From Psychrobacter glacincola (lineage in GTDB: Bacteria > Pseudomonadota > Gammaproteobacteria > Pseudomonadales > Moraxellaceae): 64,000 bases of DNA. The translations under genes were made by a program, and so were the position numbers. The stretch spans positions 1,116,001-1,180,000 of the forward strand of contig NZ_CAJGZH010000001.1 in NCBI RefSeq assembly GCF_904846075.1, read 5' to 3'. The notes under the pieces are model-generated. The model was not told the origin of the DNA and did no database searches. It worked only from the letters and a program-made list of their open reading frames with translations. This document shows, one piece after another, positions 9,942 to 20,172 of this stretch (position 1 is the first letter of the stretch; every line of letters starts with the position of its first letter).

Positions 9942-11114
9942 ATGGCAGGTGACATAGAAAACACGACCGAAGAAGCAAGGTTTATTAAACAAACTCGCAA
10001 CTTTGATATTCAGCGCGTTATTGTCAAGATTGGCTCATCGTTGTTAACCAATAACGGTCGAGGGCTGGATCGAACTGCCATATACGAGTGGGCAAAGCAG
10101 ATCGCTAAATTGCACAAGCAAGGCGTCGAAGTACTGCTAGTATCGTCAGGTGCCGTTGCCGAAGGTGTGGTACGAATGAACCTTGAGGAGCGCCCGAAGA
10201 AACTAGCCGCACTACAGGCCTGTGCTTCTATCGGTCAAATGGGTTTGATTGAAACGTGGTGGTCAGCATTAATCCAACATGGTATCCAAAGCTCGCAGCT
10301 ACTACTAACACATGATGATTTGTCTAATCGTAGCCGTTACTTGAATACGACGGGCGCGTTGACACAATTATTAGAATGGCGCGTGCTCCCAGTCATCAAT
10401 GAAAATGATACCATTACCATTGATGAAATCAAGTTTGGTGATAACGATACTTTGGGCGCGATGGCGGCGGCGATGGTCAATGCCGATTTATATATCATTT
10501 TGACTGATCAAGATGGGGTGTTTACGGACAACCCACGTGACAATCCTAATGCAAAAATGATTCGCCAAGAGCGTGCGATGGCGGATTACTTATTTGATAT
10601 TGCAGGGGATGGTGGCAAGCTTGGTCGCGGCGGTATGCTGACTAAAATTCGTGCTGGTCGTCTTGCAGCGATGGGTGGTTGTCCAACCGTTATCGTGAGC
10701 GGTGCTATCGATGATGTTATTACTCGTGTGGTATCAGGCGAAGCGGTTGGTACTTTATTGACCACCAATGATCAAGACAAAATCATTGCACGCAAACAAT
10801 GGCTTGCCGCGCATTTACGTATGTCAGGCACTCTAATAGTCGATGCAGGCGCAGCAAAAGCAGTAGTCGAGCATCACAAGAGCTTGCTACCGGTCGGCGT
10901 TGTGGAAGTACGCGGTGATTTCGATGAAGGTGACGTGGTTGAGGTGGTACACCAAGATACGGGCGAGCGTTTAGCGGTTGGACAAGTGAACTTCTCCTCT
11001 CGTGATGCTTGCCGAGTGGCTCGTGAGCGTACTGAGCAGTTTGATAGAATTCTTGGTAATAATGAAGAGCGTGTGGTTATGGTACACCGTGATAATTTAG
11101 CGCTGACCATGTAG
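9942..11114 (+). CDS. proB: Glutamate 5-kinase
   Basis: 390 residues, normal for the long form. The N-terminal amino-acid-kinase fold begins RVIVKIGSSLLTNNG, with the substrate loop NENDTITIDEIKFGDND and the nucleotide segment GRGGMLTKIRAGRLA. The last 80 residues are a PUA domain (segment GVVEVRGDFDEGDVV). The enzyme phosphorylates glutamate to gamma-glutamyl phosphate, the first step of proline synthesis, and is usually feedback-inhibited by proline. It starts 79 bp after obgE and is probably co-transcribed; AGGAG lies upstream of the ATG. proA is not in this window. Confidence 0.97.
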   Translation: MAGDIENTTEEARFIKQTRNFDIQRVIVKIGSSLLTNNGRGLDRTAIYEWAKQIAKLHKQGVEVLLVSSGAVAEGVVRMNLEERPKKLAALQACASIGQMGLIETWWSALIQHGIQSSQLLLTHDDLSNRSRYLNTTGALTQLLEWRVLPVINENDTITIDEIKFGDNDTLGAMAAAMVNADLYIILTDQDGVFTDNPRDNPNAKMIRQERAMADYLFDIAGDGGKLGRGGMLTKIRAGRLAAMGGCPTVIVSGAIDDVITRVVSGEAVGTLLTTNDQDKIIARKQWLAAHLRMSGTLIVDAGAAKAVVEHHKSLLPVGVVEVRGDFDEGDVVEVVHQDTGERLAVGQVNFSSRDACRVARERTEQFDRILGNNEERVVMVHRDNLALTM

Positions 11115-11354
11115 ACCATTGATGGTATTCATCCAATTTCAAATATGAGCACGATATTATTGATTAAAGATTAACGGCAAATGATGCTCTAAAAACACAA
11201 ATACTTTTAATGATTATTGTTTTTATGATTGTTAACACGAGGGATATTAACCAATAAATTGTTATTAACTAATATCTCATTATTTGTGGTTTTTTAGAAT
11301 AGATTGTCGCTATCTAAACGTTTTAATATTCTTTTATTCAACTTATTTTATCCA

Positions 11355-11394
11355 GCACCGTATTCATTGATGACCATGAATGCGGTGTTGTTTT
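11355..11394 (+). terminator. Hairpin with T-run just before hemE
   Basis: A stem of about 12 bp, CACCGTATTCAT/ATGAATGCGGTG with one mismatch, and an 8-nt loop, followed by TTGTTTT. The T-run abuts the hemE ribosome binding site TGGAGA. It may end proB transcription, or act as a leader hairpin for hemE. Confidence 0.55.
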
Positions 11395-11406
11395 GGAGAT
11401 TTGTAC

Positions 11407-12543
11407 ATGAGTGCTTCAGACAATAGTAACTCGATTCAGCAAGAATTTGCGCCTTTAAAGAACGACAGATTGTTACGGGCATTACGCTTTGAATCAATAG
11501 ACACCACGCCAGTCTGGATGATGCGTCAAGCTGGTCGTTATTTACCAGAATATAAGGCCACTCGTGCAGAAGCGGGCGACTTTATGAGTCTGTGCAAAGA
11601 TACGGACCGCGCCACTGAAGTTACTTTACAGCCACTACGCCGTTATGATTTAGATGCTGCTATCTTATTTAGTGATATTTTGACCATACCTGACGCTATG
11701 GGATTGGGCTTATACTTTGAGGCGGGTGAAGGCCCTAAGTTTAAACATCCTATTCGTACGCAAGCAGACTTAGATAGATTGCCAGTACTTGAACCCAATG
11801 ATTCTCTTGATTATGTCATGCGTGCGGTGACGAGCATCCGCAAAGCATTAAATGGTCAAGTGCCGTTATTTGGTTTCTCTGGTAGTCCATGGACATTGGC
11901 CACTTACATGATCGAAGGCGGCAGCTCAAAAGACTATCGTTATACTAAAGGATTTTTGTATAGCAACCCTGATTTCTTGCATCAATTATTAGATAAATTA
12001 GCCACTTCTGTCATTGATTATCTAGATGCACAAGTGGTCGCTGGTGCTCAAATTCTGCAGATTTTTGATAGTTGGGGCGGGGCGCTTGGTCATCGTCAGT
12101 TTATTGATTTTTCTCATGCTTATAATAAGCGTATCGTCGCTGAATTAAAAGTACGCCATCCGCAGATACCAGTGGTATTATTTACCAAAGGTGGTGGGTT
12201 ATGGTTGGATGTGCAAGCAGATAGTCAAGCCGATGTTTTAGGGTTGGATTGGACGATGCCCATTGATCGTGCACGCCAAGTATTGGCTGAAAGTCAGCGT
12301 CAATTGACCAAACAGCATAAAAAACTACAGAGTAGTAAAGCCATTCAAGGCAACTTGGATCCAGCAACATTGTATGGTTCACCTGCGACGATTCGTGCTG
12401 AAGTAAATGCAATGCTTGATAGTGCTTATGCAAGCGGCGAAAAAACGGGTTATATAGCAAACTTAGGTCATGGTATTACGCAGTGGGTCAATCCTGACAA
12501 TGCCAAAGTATTCATCGATGCGGTGCACGATTATAAAATCTAA
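11407..12543 (+). CDS. hemE: Uroporphyrinogen decarboxylase
   Basis: 378 residues from ATG 11407; an in-frame ATG at 11380 lies inside the upstream hairpin and has no ribosome binding site. The N-terminal signature [15 protein letters not shown] and the second signature [17 protein letters not shown] are intact, and the catalytic Asp segment [15 protein letters not shown] is present. It removes the four acetate carboxyl groups of uroporphyrinogen III to give coproporphyrinogen III in haem synthesis, in the cytoplasm. TGGAGA lies 8 bases before the start. It appears to be its own transcription unit, with a hairpin in front and argC 110 bp behind. Confidence 0.97.
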   Translation: MSASDNSNSIQQEFAPLKNDRLLRALRFESIDTTPVWMMRQAGRYLPEYKATRAEAGDFMSLCKDTDRATEVTLQPLRRYDLDAAILFSDILTIPDAMGLGLYFEAGEGPKFKHPIRTQADLDRLPVLEPNDSLDYVMRAVTSIRKALNGQVPLFGFSGSPWTLATYMIEGGSSKDYRYTKGFLYSNPDFLHQLLDKLATSVIDYLDAQVVAGAQILQIFDSWGGALGHRQFIDFSHAYNKRIVAELKVRHPQIPVVLFTKGGGLWLDVQADSQADVLGLDWTMPIDRARQVLAESQRQLTKQHKKLQSSKAIQGNLDPATLYGSPATIRAEVNAMLDSAYASGEKTGYIANLGHGITQWVNPDNAKVFIDAVHDYKI

Positions 12544-12653
12544 AGCTGCTAGAATCTAAAAATGACAAAGTTCAGGTATATAATCGAGCTTTCTATCTAA
12601 GATTTGTTTAACAAACACTGATATTTACCAAGTAAAATAAAAAGGAATATCTT

Positions 12654-13721
12654 ATGATTTCAGCAGCGATTGTTGGTGGTACAGGTTATACGGGTATTGA
12701 GCTGATTCGCTTGTTATCTGCGCATCCTGAAGTATCTATTGATTTGCTAACCTCGCGTAGCGAAGCTGGTACACGCGCTGATGAGATATTTCCAAGCTTA
12801 CGCGGTATATCAGATATTGTCTTTAGCGACTTGGGCGATGAGACGCTTGCAACGCTGCAAAAGTGTGATGTGGTCTTTTTTGCCACTCCACATGGCGTAG
12901 CGATGAAGCAAGCAGAGGCGCTAACGCAAGCCGGTGTGAAAGTCATTGATTTGGCTGCTGATTTTCGTTTGCAGTCACTGTCCGATTTTGAACACTGGTA
13001 TCAGCAGTCGCATGCTTGTCCTGAGCTACTAAAGACAGCTGTTTATGGTTTACCTGAAGTCAATCGGGATAAACTTGCCACTGCTTTAGTCGTCGGTAAT
13101 CCTGGTTGTTATCCGACTACCGCTATTTTGGGTTTGAAACCAATAATCGACATGCAAAATAAGCAAGCAGAGAGATTGGTGGAATCCCGCATCGTTATCG
13201 ATGCAAAGTCAGGTGTTTCTGGCGCTGGTCGCCAAGCTTCACTTGCGCTTAATTATGCTGAAACTACTGATAACTTTAAAGCTTATAGCGTTGAAGGACA
13301 TCGTCACCTGCCCGAGATTGAGCAAGGCGTGGCGCAGTTATTAGACAGCCAGTTCACCCATCGCATTCGTTTTTTACCGCATCTTGTGCCGATGATACGT
13401 GGCATGCTGAGCTCTATTCATCTTGAGCTGACGGATGCGGGTGCTGCTATTGATTGGCAGCAGATATTTGAAACATGCTATGAATCAGAAGCGTTTATTG
13501 ATGTCATGCCAAAAGGTATTTATCCAGATACCCGTAGTGTCCGCGCCAGCAACCGTTTACGCATTGCTGTGCATCAAGACAATGAACGGGCTGAATTGAC
13601 AGTGATTGTCGTACAAGACAATTTGGTAAAAGGGGCAGCAGGACAAGCGGTACAAAATATGAATGTCATGTTCGGATTCGATGAAACAATGGGTCTAAAC
13701 TTTGCACCTATTGTTCCGTAG
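12654..13721 (+). CDS. argC: N-acetyl-gamma-glutamyl-phosphate reductase
   Basis: 355 residues, close to the usual 340-350. An N-terminal Rossmann motif AAIVGGTGYTGIELIRLL binds NADP. The catalytic Cys is about residue 152 in VVGNPGCYPTTAI, and the active-site segment SVEGHRHLPEIEQG is present. It reduces N-acetylglutamyl-phosphate to the semialdehyde in arginine synthesis. AAAGGAA precedes the ATG. The downstream neighbour is the same coiled-coil membrane protein type seen beside argC in Pseudomonas, so the local order is conserved. Confidence 0.97.
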   Translation: MISAAIVGGTGYTGIELIRLLSAHPEVSIDLLTSRSEAGTRADEIFPSLRGISDIVFSDLGDETLATLQKCDVVFFATPHGVAMKQAEALTQAGVKVIDLAADFRLQSLSDFEHWYQQSHACPELLKTAVYGLPEVNRDKLATALVVGNPGCYPTTAILGLKPIIDMQNKQAERLVESRIVIDAKSGVSGAGRQASLALNYAETTDNFKAYSVEGHRHLPEIEQGVAQLLDSQFTHRIRFLPHLVPMIRGMLSSIHLELTDAGAAIDWQQIFETCYESEAFIDVMPKGIYPDTRSVRASNRLRIAVHQDNERAELTVIVVQDNLVKGAAGQAVQNMNVMFGFDETMGLNFAPIVP

Positions 13722-13822
13722 CAGATGTTTAGCTGTGGTCAAATCATTCACATTTATGGTGCTAGGTATTGATTATAAATTCCGCTATAATATTGCCATT
13801 ACTGTTAAGAGATATTGTCTAA

Positions 13823-14689
13823 ATGCGTGTCAAGCTTGTACGACGCTTTTGCTCACAGCCCGCACTTTCATCGTGCAAAGACTCTGATTTGTATCATTTA
13901 GAGCGTAGTTCGCATTCTCTTAAAACCAATGCTAGTTCAGTAACTAAGGTAGGTGGTACCCAACAAGGGGCATCCACATTGGTGTTGGCTCTCTTTTTCG
14001 TTGTCATATTGGTGACTGCCATTGTTGGATTGATATTCGGTCATAAATTAGGATATCAGCGTGGCTTTCATTCTATGCAAACTGAAACCAAGCAAGCGAT
14101 GATCAATAGCACTGAGGCAACAGAAGCGCTTGAAGATTTGCGTCTTAGTCATAAAATAGCGGCCAATCAAGCGGCTACTGCTAAGCAGGAGCTGGCGATT
14201 AGCTTGGCTAACATCAAAGAGTTGCGTGAAAACCAGCAAGAATTAACGGTTGAGAATAGACAAGTCTCTCAACTGAATGAATTATATGCTGATGTCCTTC
14301 GTGACAAAGGCGGCATGCCTTTACAGGTAATAGCGGCAAAGATTGAGCCGTTACCTGAAAATGCCTTCGAATATGGTTTCGATATAGGCATGCTTGCTAG
14401 CGATGGCAAAGCCAAACGCCTAAAGCCAACGTTGACGTTGCTCAATGACGATGATTTTGTAGAGGTGCCGCTAGATCCTCCAGTTTATACTATTGAAGGT
14501 ATCGTTCGTATTCGTGGTCGTTTCATGATGCCATCAGGCTTTAAACCGTTACAAGTCAAACTTAGCTTACAAGCTGGCGGGCAACAAGTGGAGCAGCTCT
14601 ATGATTGGAAGCTTGGCGACCGAATTGATAATATGCCGCTATCACTTTTAGATTTGCCTGAAGTCGACGAAAGTCCGATTGAGCCTTAA
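13823..14689 (+). CDS. Coiled-coil single-pass membrane protein, DUF6776-like
   Basis: 288 residues. After a basic N-terminus of about 50 residues there is one membrane segment (LVLALFFVVILVTAIVGLIF, about residues 51-70), then a helical coiled coil of about 90 residues rich in Glu, Gln and Ala, then a C-terminal beta-rich domain (PLQVIAAKIEPLPENAFEYG). Membership in the DUF6776 family is suggested by architecture and by position beside argC, as in Pseudomonas. The function is unknown. The topology suggests the coiled coil and C-terminal domain are periplasmic. No strong ribosome binding site is visible. Confidence 0.7.
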   Translation: MRVKLVRRFCSQPALSSCKDSDLYHLERSSHSLKTNASSVTKVGGTQQGASTLVLALFFVVILVTAIVGLIFGHKLGYQRGFHSMQTETKQAMINSTEATEALEDLRLSHKIAANQAATAKQELAISLANIKELRENQQELTVENRQVSQLNELYADVLRDKGGMPLQVIAAKIEPLPENAFEYGFDIGMLASDGKAKRLKPTLTLLNDDDFVEVPLDPPVYTIEGIVRIRGRFMMPSGFKPLQVKLSLQAGGQQVEQLYDWKLGDRIDNMPLSLLDLPEVDESPIEP

Positions 14690-14782
14690 TCTATTCATAT
14701 TTAAGAGCGCTATAATAAGCATTGCGTTTGCCAACCTCTGCTAGCGCCCTTTATTCTGTTATAAATATAACCATTAATTTGT

Positions 14783-15199
14783 ATGCCAATTATGATAAAA
14801 CAAACCCTATTGCAAGCGTTGCCAACTGTTGCTGATTGGCACTTTCCAACCATACCTGCTCACCGTGCACAAGATGGTGATACGGATGGCGAGACCTCGC
14901 CACAAGCAGATGTACTGGTAGCAGAGCCAGAAGTGGCTAAGCCGCCTATGTATGCCGTCGTTATGTATAATGATAATTATACGCCGATGGAGTTCGTCGT
15001 TTATATTTTGCAGTCCGAATTTCGTCATAGTATGGATTCGGCAGTCGAAGTTATGCTGACGATTCATAACAGTAGCAAAGGCATTGCTGGTATCTATCCT
15101 AAAGATATCGCTGAGACCAAAGCCAAAAAGGTAAATAGTCTGGCACATCGTGAAGGCTATCCATTATTGACCCAGATTGAGCCACATCAAGGCGAATAA
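14783..15199 (+). CDS. clpS: ATP-dependent Clp protease adaptor ClpS
   Basis: 138 residues, longer than the usual 105 because of an N-terminal extension of roughly 50 residues. The core is typical: MYAVVMYNDNYTPMEFVVYIL, then EVMLTIHNSSKG. ClpS carries N-degron substrates (N-terminal Leu, Phe, Trp or Tyr) to ClpA; the NDNYTPMEFV part forms the recognition pocket. The ATG at 14792 is an alternative start, and neither has a clear ribosome binding site. clpA follows after an unusually long spacer of 722 bp. Confidence 0.93.
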   Translation: MPIMIKQTLLQALPTVADWHFPTIPAHRAQDGDTDGETSPQADVLVAEPEVAKPPMYAVVMYNDNYTPMEFVVYILQSEFRHSMDSAVEVMLTIHNSSKGIAGIYPKDIAETKAKKVNSLAHREGYPLLTQIEPHQGE

Positions 15200-15921
15200 G
15201 AAAATAGCGTAAATATGAATTTAAAGTTCTATCTTCTTCTCGTGTTTCTATCTTATTATTTCCAATGGTTTTATCGTTTAGAAACCCTTTCAAGCTCTAA
15301 AAACCGCTCATTGTGAGCTTGATAGGTACTCTGTATCCAAGCAGTCACTCATAAATTCCTTATTATAAAAATGTCCTAACCTTGATTTTTCTTTAATATA
15401 CCCTTATCTATATTAAGTCATCACATCAAACAGCTGTCTAAATTTTATAGAAATGATTGCTGCATTCCTATCATTTTCTAATCATCCTATTAAATTGAAT
15501 TTTTCTATAATCTAATCAGTTGATGGCTTAAAAAAGTCATTTGTATCCTTCACTCTCTCACTTATTATTCTATTACCCATTTCTCCTTTATTTGCTCAGC
15601 TTTTGAAGCTTTCATACTATTTCTTTACTATAAATATTGATGCGCAGTACGCCTTGATACATTTTAGTCTGTGTTAATAGATTGACTCTTCTTAAGTATC
15701 GTGTTGAGATAAAGAAAAGCAAGTATGAGTGATCAAAACTCTTAATTGGTGATAAGTAGATAGCACTGCTACTTGAGTAATACATGGTCAATATCATTTA
15801 GCGCTGTCTTTTGATAATACAGATTTAGCCCTTGAACAATCCATCTGTCGCCCTGATTTACTTACTAACTCATTCATAAAGCTATCAATTATAAAGATAG
15901 GTATAACCGTAGGAAGTCGTT
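15200..15921. other. Long clpS-clpA intergenic region, 722 bp
   Basis: Very AT-rich and T-rich. A possible hairpin (AAGCTC/GAGCTT with a 17-nt loop) lies near 15293-15320. No supported ORF, tRNA or clear terminator is seen. The length suggests clpA has its own promoter. Confidence 0.5.
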
Positions 15922-18495
15922 ATGTTAAGTCGTCATCTTGAAGTTTCTTTGCGTTTAGCAATGACACTTGCGCGCCAAAAATCGCATGAGTACCTCACTG
16001 TTGAGCATCTATTATTGGCGTTATTAGAGAATACTCACGCTGCCAATACATTAACTGCCTGTAATGCCAATGTTTCAACGCTGCGCACCGAGTTAGAAGC
16101 TTATATCAATAAGCATACGCCAACGGTAGACGCAGACACTGAGCAGTCACCGCAGCCAACCCAAAGCTTTGATCGTATTCTGCAGCGTGCTATTTTCCAT
16201 GTGCAGTCTATTGGTGGTGGTCGCCTTGTTGAAGGCTCAGACATTTTAGTATCTATGTTTTCAGAGCACGATACTTATGCGGTTTACTTGCTCAAAAAGC
16301 AGGGTATTAGTCGTCTTGAGTTGACCCAATACTTATCGCATGGTCAAGATAAAGACGAGCCATCTGAGCCACGTGCTTCTATGACGGGTGAGCGCCGTAG
16401 TGCCTCAGAAAAAACCAGTAAAGATCCCTTGGTTGAGTTTGCGACCAACCTAAACCAGCGTGCGGCTGAAGGTAAGACCGATCCGTTAATTGGACGTGGC
16501 CCTGAAATTGAGCGAGCCGCGCAAGTATTATGTCGTCGCCGTAAAAATAACCCGTTATTGGTTGGTGAGCCAGGCGTTGGTAAGACCTCTATCGCTGAAG
16601 GTTTGGCGTGGTTGATTATTAATGATAAAGCACCGAAACCATTGAATGGCTGCGTGATTTATAGCCTTGATATCGGCTCATTAATCGCTGGTACCAAATA
16701 CCGTGGTGATTTCGAAAAACGCATGAAGTCGCTGCTTGATGCGCTAAAGAAGAAGCCCAATGCGATCTTGTTTATTGATGAGATTCATATGATTATTGGC
16801 GCAGGGTCGTCAATGAGTAGCAATATGGACGTATCAAACTTGATTAAGCCAGCACTTGCTAATGGTGAGCTGCGCTGTATCGGCTCAACTACCTTTACCG
16901 AATACCGTCAAGTGTTTGAAAAAGACCATGCACTGTCACGTCGTTTCCAGAAGATTGATGTCAAAGAGCCGAGTGTCGACGATACAATTGATATTTTGCG
17001 CGGTCTGAAGCCTCGTTATGAGGAATTTCATAATGTTGAATATACCGATGAAGCGTTGGTCACCGCCGTTCAATTATCTGCTAAGCATATTCACGAGCGT
17101 TTCTTACCAGATAAAGCGATTGATGTGATTGACGAAGCAGGTGCCTATAAGCGTTTAGGCGTGATTCCTGATGCTGATGATATTGATGCAGAAGAAATCT
17201 TCATTGCGGATATAGAGCAAGATTTTGATGCTCAGATTGATGCCGATGTTGAGGGTCTCGATGGCGACACGTATAGCGATAGCGAAATGCAGGATGAAGC
17301 GGAAACTGCAAAAGCCAATGATCGTGCCAAATCGTTCAGTGAGTCAAAAAGTGCCAAGGCTAAGAAAAAACCACCAATGAAAATCGATGTGGCAGATATT
17401 GAGGCGATTGTTGCCAAGCTTGCACGTATTCCGCCCAAGTCAGTATCGAGTGATGATAAGAGTATTCTTCAGCACTTAGATCGTGATCTTAAACACTTAG
17501 TGTTTGGTCAAGATGAAGCAATTGAAACATTAGCCGACGCCATTAAGCTATCACGTGCCGGTCTAAAAGCACCAGATAAGCCAATTGGTTCGTTTATGTT
17601 TGCCGGTCCTACTGGGGTGGGTAAAACCGAAGTTTCACGTCAATTGGCAAATTTGTTAGGCGTAGAACTGGTTCGGTTTGATATGTCAGAATATATGGAA
17701 GCCCATACCGCATCGCGTTTGATTGGTGCGCCTCCTGGCTATGTCGGTTATGATCAAGGTGGTTTGTTGACTGAAAAAATCAATCAACATCCACATTGTG
17801 TTTTATTGCTTGATGAGATTGAAAAAGCGCACCCTGATGTCTTCAACTTGTTACTGCAAGTGATGGATCATGGTACGTTGACTGATAACAATGGTCGTGT
17901 GGCTATCTTTAAGCAAGTCATTGTGATTATGACGACCAATGTCGGTGCTGATAGTATTAGCCGCTCTTCAATGGGCTTTACTCAGCAAGACCATAGCCGT
18001 GATAATACGGAGTCGCTCAAACGTGTCTTTACGCCAGAGTTCCGTAACCGTCTAGATGCCATCATCCAATTTAACCCATTAGATACCTCCGTGGTGGTAT
18101 CTGTGGTTGATAAATTCTTGGTTGAGCTACAAGTCCAGCTTGATGATAAACAAGTCACCTTAGAGATTGATGACGAAGTACGCGATTATTTGGCTCACAA
18201 AGGCTATGATCGCCTAATGGGTGCACGCCCAATGCAGCGTCTGATTCAAGATGAGATCAAAAAGTCATTGGCAAGTATGATTTTGTTTGGTGATTTGGTC
18301 AATGGTGGGGTAGTACATCTCACCTTAGAGCCTGAAGCTAATGATGAACAAGATGGTGATTCTGTTAAGCTTGATAAGTACAGTGGTAAGACGGATTATA
18401 ACTCTACATATAAAGGATCAGCAGATAGTCGTATTATCTTGACGGTCGTTGAGACTCATGAGCCACATCCAGACTCTGAGTCACTCGCCAGCTAA
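15922..18495 (+). CDS. clpA: ATP-dependent Clp protease ATPase subunit ClpA, enlarged
   Basis: 857 residues against about 760 in E. coli. An N-terminal double Clp-N domain is followed by AAA domain 1 (Walker [10 protein letters not shown], Walker [10 protein letters not shown]) and AAA domain 2 (Walker [10 protein letters not shown], Walker [12 protein letters not shown]). ClpA unfolds substrates and threads them into ClpP; the expected ClpP-docking loop reads MGF in [11 protein letters not shown]. Extra length comes from an acidic, then Lys/Ser-rich insert of about 70 residues between the domains (about 416-485) and a C-terminal tail of about 40 residues. AGGAAG precedes the ATG. It works with the ClpS adaptor encoded upstream. 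Confidence 0.96.
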   Translation: MLSRHLEVSLRLAMTLARQKSHEYLTVEHLLLALLENTHAANTLTACNANVSTLRTELEAYINKHTPTVDADTEQSPQPTQSFDRILQRAIFHVQSIGGGRLVEGSDILVSMFSEHDTYAVYLLKKQGISRLELTQYLSHGQDKDEPSEPRASMTGERRSASEKTSKDPLVEFATNLNQRAAEGKTDPLIGRGPEIERAAQVLCRRRKNNPLLVGEPGVGKTSIAEGLAWLIINDKAPKPLNGCVIYSLDIGSLIAGTKYRGDFEKRMKSLLDALKKKPNAILFIDEIHMIIGAGSSMSSNMDVSNLIKPALANGELRCIGSTTFTEYRQVFEKDHALSRRFQKIDVKEPSVDDTIDILRGLKPRYEEFHNVEYTDEALVTAVQLSAKHIHERFLPDKAIDVIDEAGAYKRLGVIPDADDIDAEEIFIADIEQDFDAQIDADVEGLDGDTYSDSEMQDEAETAKANDRAKSFSESKSAKAKKKPPMKIDVADIEAIVAKLARIPPKSVSSDDKSILQHLDRDLKHLVFGQDEAIETLADAIKLSRAGLKAPDKPIGSFMFAGPTGVGKTEVSRQLANLLGVELVRFDMSEYMEAHTASRLIGAPPGYVGYDQGGLLTEKINQHPHCVLLLDEIEKAHPDVFNLLLQVMDHGTLTDNNGRVAIFKQVIVIMTTNVGADSISRSSMGFTQQDHSRDNTESLKRVFTPEFRNRLDAIIQFNPLDTSVVVSVVDKFLVELQVQLDDKQVTLEIDDEVRDYLAHKGYDRLMGARPMQRLIQDEIKKSLASMILFGDLVNGGVVHLTLEPEANDEQDGDSVKLDKYSGKTDYNSTYKGSADSRIILTVVETHEPHPDSESLAS

Positions 18496-18517
18496 GTTTT
18501 TGCTACTAATGTAATAA

Positions 18518-18554
18518 CAACGGTTACCATGTTACTGTGGTAGCCGTTTTTTTA
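18518..18554 (+). terminator. Intrinsic terminator of clpA
   Basis: Stem AACGGTTACCA/TGGTAGCCGTT with one mismatched pair, followed by seven T. Confidence 0.85.
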
Positions 18555-18675
18555 TTGCTATAATTCATAACAAAACCAACGTATGAAATCGCGAGCTCCC
18601 ATTCATGTGCGAGATTGGTTTACGCATCATTACTCGATATTTATCTAATTAATAACAAATATAACAGGACATACT

Positions 18676-19413
18676 ATGGAATTATTCGATGAACAAACGC
18701 CAAAAACGCCAGCGCAAAAGCAGGCTATTTTAGACAATGTGCGCTTGCCAGAAGATTGGAAAACGGCGTTAGCAGACGAGTTAACTTCTAACAATATGGA
18801 CGACTTGCGTGCGTTTTTAAAAGAAGCCTATCAATCAGAAAACAGTATCTATCCGCCAGCACCTTTAATATTTAATGCGTTAAACCTGACCCCTTTATCA
18901 CAAGTTAAAGTCGTGATACTAGGTCAAGATCCTTATCATGGACCAGGGCAGGCAATGGGCTTATCGTTTTCAGTGCCCAAAGTCATTCCAAAGCCACCCT
19001 CACTCAATAATTTGTTAAAAGAGATGGCAAGTGACGTTGGTATCGCACCCTCAAAACATGGCGACCTGACTTACTGGGCGCAGCAAGGAGTTTTGCTATT
19101 AAATAGCTCTCTGACCGTGCGAGAAAGTGAGCCAAATAGCCATCAAAATAAAGGTTGGGAGCAGTTTACCGATGCGGTGATTGATGTGGTTAATGAACAA
19201 ACAGAACATACCGTATTTATATTGTGGGGCAGTAAAGCACAGAAAAAAGGCAAATATATCAATACTGATAAGCATCTTATTCTCACCGCTGTACACCCAT
19301 CACCACTTGCTGCCAATCGTGGTGGATTCTTTGGTTCCAAGCCGTTTTCTAAGACCAATGATTATCTGGTACAGTATGGGCAAACGCCTATCGATTGGCA
19401 ATTACCGCAATAG
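18676..19413 (+). CDS. ung: Uracil-DNA glycosylase, family 1
   Basis: 245 residues. The catalytic water-activating loop GQDPYHGP is at about residues 83-90 (Asp85), and the DNA minor-groove loop HPSPLAANRGGFFG is near 208. It removes uracil from DNA arising by cytosine deamination or dUMP incorporation, beginning base-excision repair. ACAGGA precedes the ATG. tadA begins 12 bp after its stop, so the two are probably co-transcribed. Confidence 0.97.
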   Translation: MELFDEQTPKTPAQKQAILDNVRLPEDWKTALADELTSNNMDDLRAFLKEAYQSENSIYPPAPLIFNALNLTPLSQVKVVILGQDPYHGPGQAMGLSFSVPKVIPKPPSLNNLLKEMASDVGIAPSKHGDLTYWAQQGVLLLNSSLTVRESEPNSHQNKGWEQFTDAVIDVVNEQTEHTVFILWGSKAQKKGKYINTDKHLILTAVHPSPLAANRGGFFGSKPFSKTNDYLVQYGQTPIDWQLPQ

Positions 19414-19425
19414 TTGTCAAAATAA

Positions 19426-20001
19426 ATGAAACATAAACAAAATATAAGCTTGAAGCCATATCCAACTGCAAATAGTCAGTTAGTTATTGAAGATATGCAA
19501 GCCAGCGCATTTTGGTCACTTCAAGATATGAGCTGGATGAACATAGCTCTTAAACTTGCTAGGCAAGGTGCTGAGTGTGGAGAGGTGCCAGTAGGAGCGA
19601 TACTGGTACATAATCAGCAGATTATTGGTCAAGGATTCAATGAGCCAATTGGTCGTCACGATGCGACCGCTCATGCCGAGATTGTCGCATTAAGAGAAGC
19701 GTGTGCGCGCTTAAAAAACTATCGTTTACCATTACAGACAACGTTATACGTTACCTTAGAGCCTTGTACGATGTGTATCGGAGCGCTCATTCATGCGCGG
19801 GTAGATAGATTGGTTTATGCAGCAAGCGAGCCACGAGCGGGTATGGTTGGTAGTCAGATAAATTTACCGATACAACCTTTTTATAATCATGCTATCGAAG
19901 TACATAATGGCTTATGTCGTGAGCATAGTAGCCAGATGCTTAAGACCTTTTTCCGTGAACGACGAAAAGCGGCAAAAAAGAAAGACAATATAAGCAATTA
20001 A
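19426..20001 (+). CDS. tadA: tRNA-specific adenosine deaminase
   Basis: 191 residues. The zinc-binding deaminase motifs are HAE (about 83-85, with Glu as proton shuttle) and PCTMC (about 113-117). TadA converts A34 to inosine in tRNA-Arg(ACG), allowing CGU, CGC and CGA decoding. It has an N-terminal extension of about 35 residues over the minimal enzyme. The ATG at 19495 is a plausible shorter start, and neither has a strong ribosome binding site. It follows ung closely. Confidence 0.93.
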   Translation: MKHKQNISLKPYPTANSQLVIEDMQASAFWSLQDMSWMNIALKLARQGAECGEVPVGAILVHNQQIIGQGFNEPIGRHDATAHAEIVALREACARLKNYRLPLQTTLYVTLEPCTMCIGALIHARVDRLVYAASEPRAGMVGSQINLPIQPFYNHAIEVHNGLCREHSSQMLKTFFRERRKAAKKKDNISN

Positions 20002-20172
20002 CAAGATATCAGTCTTGCTGCTAGTGATGGGTAGGTTTCTTTGCTATAATATCGCCCTATTTGATGACGAAATGATGAATTAATTGTCAAGCGTTTGATA
20101 AATAAGTAAATATTATTCTGCAGCTAGCATGCACTAAGCCGTATCAGTATCGTCTACTATTAAGTGAGTATT

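Noticed and set aside
13702-13887. 61-codon plus-strand ORF between argC and the coiled-coil gene
   Set aside because: It overlaps the ends of both neighbours in another frame and has no start signal or motif.
15612-15797. 61-codon minus-strand ORF in the clpS-clpA spacer
   Set aside because: AT-rich chance frame with no ribosome binding site or conserved pattern.
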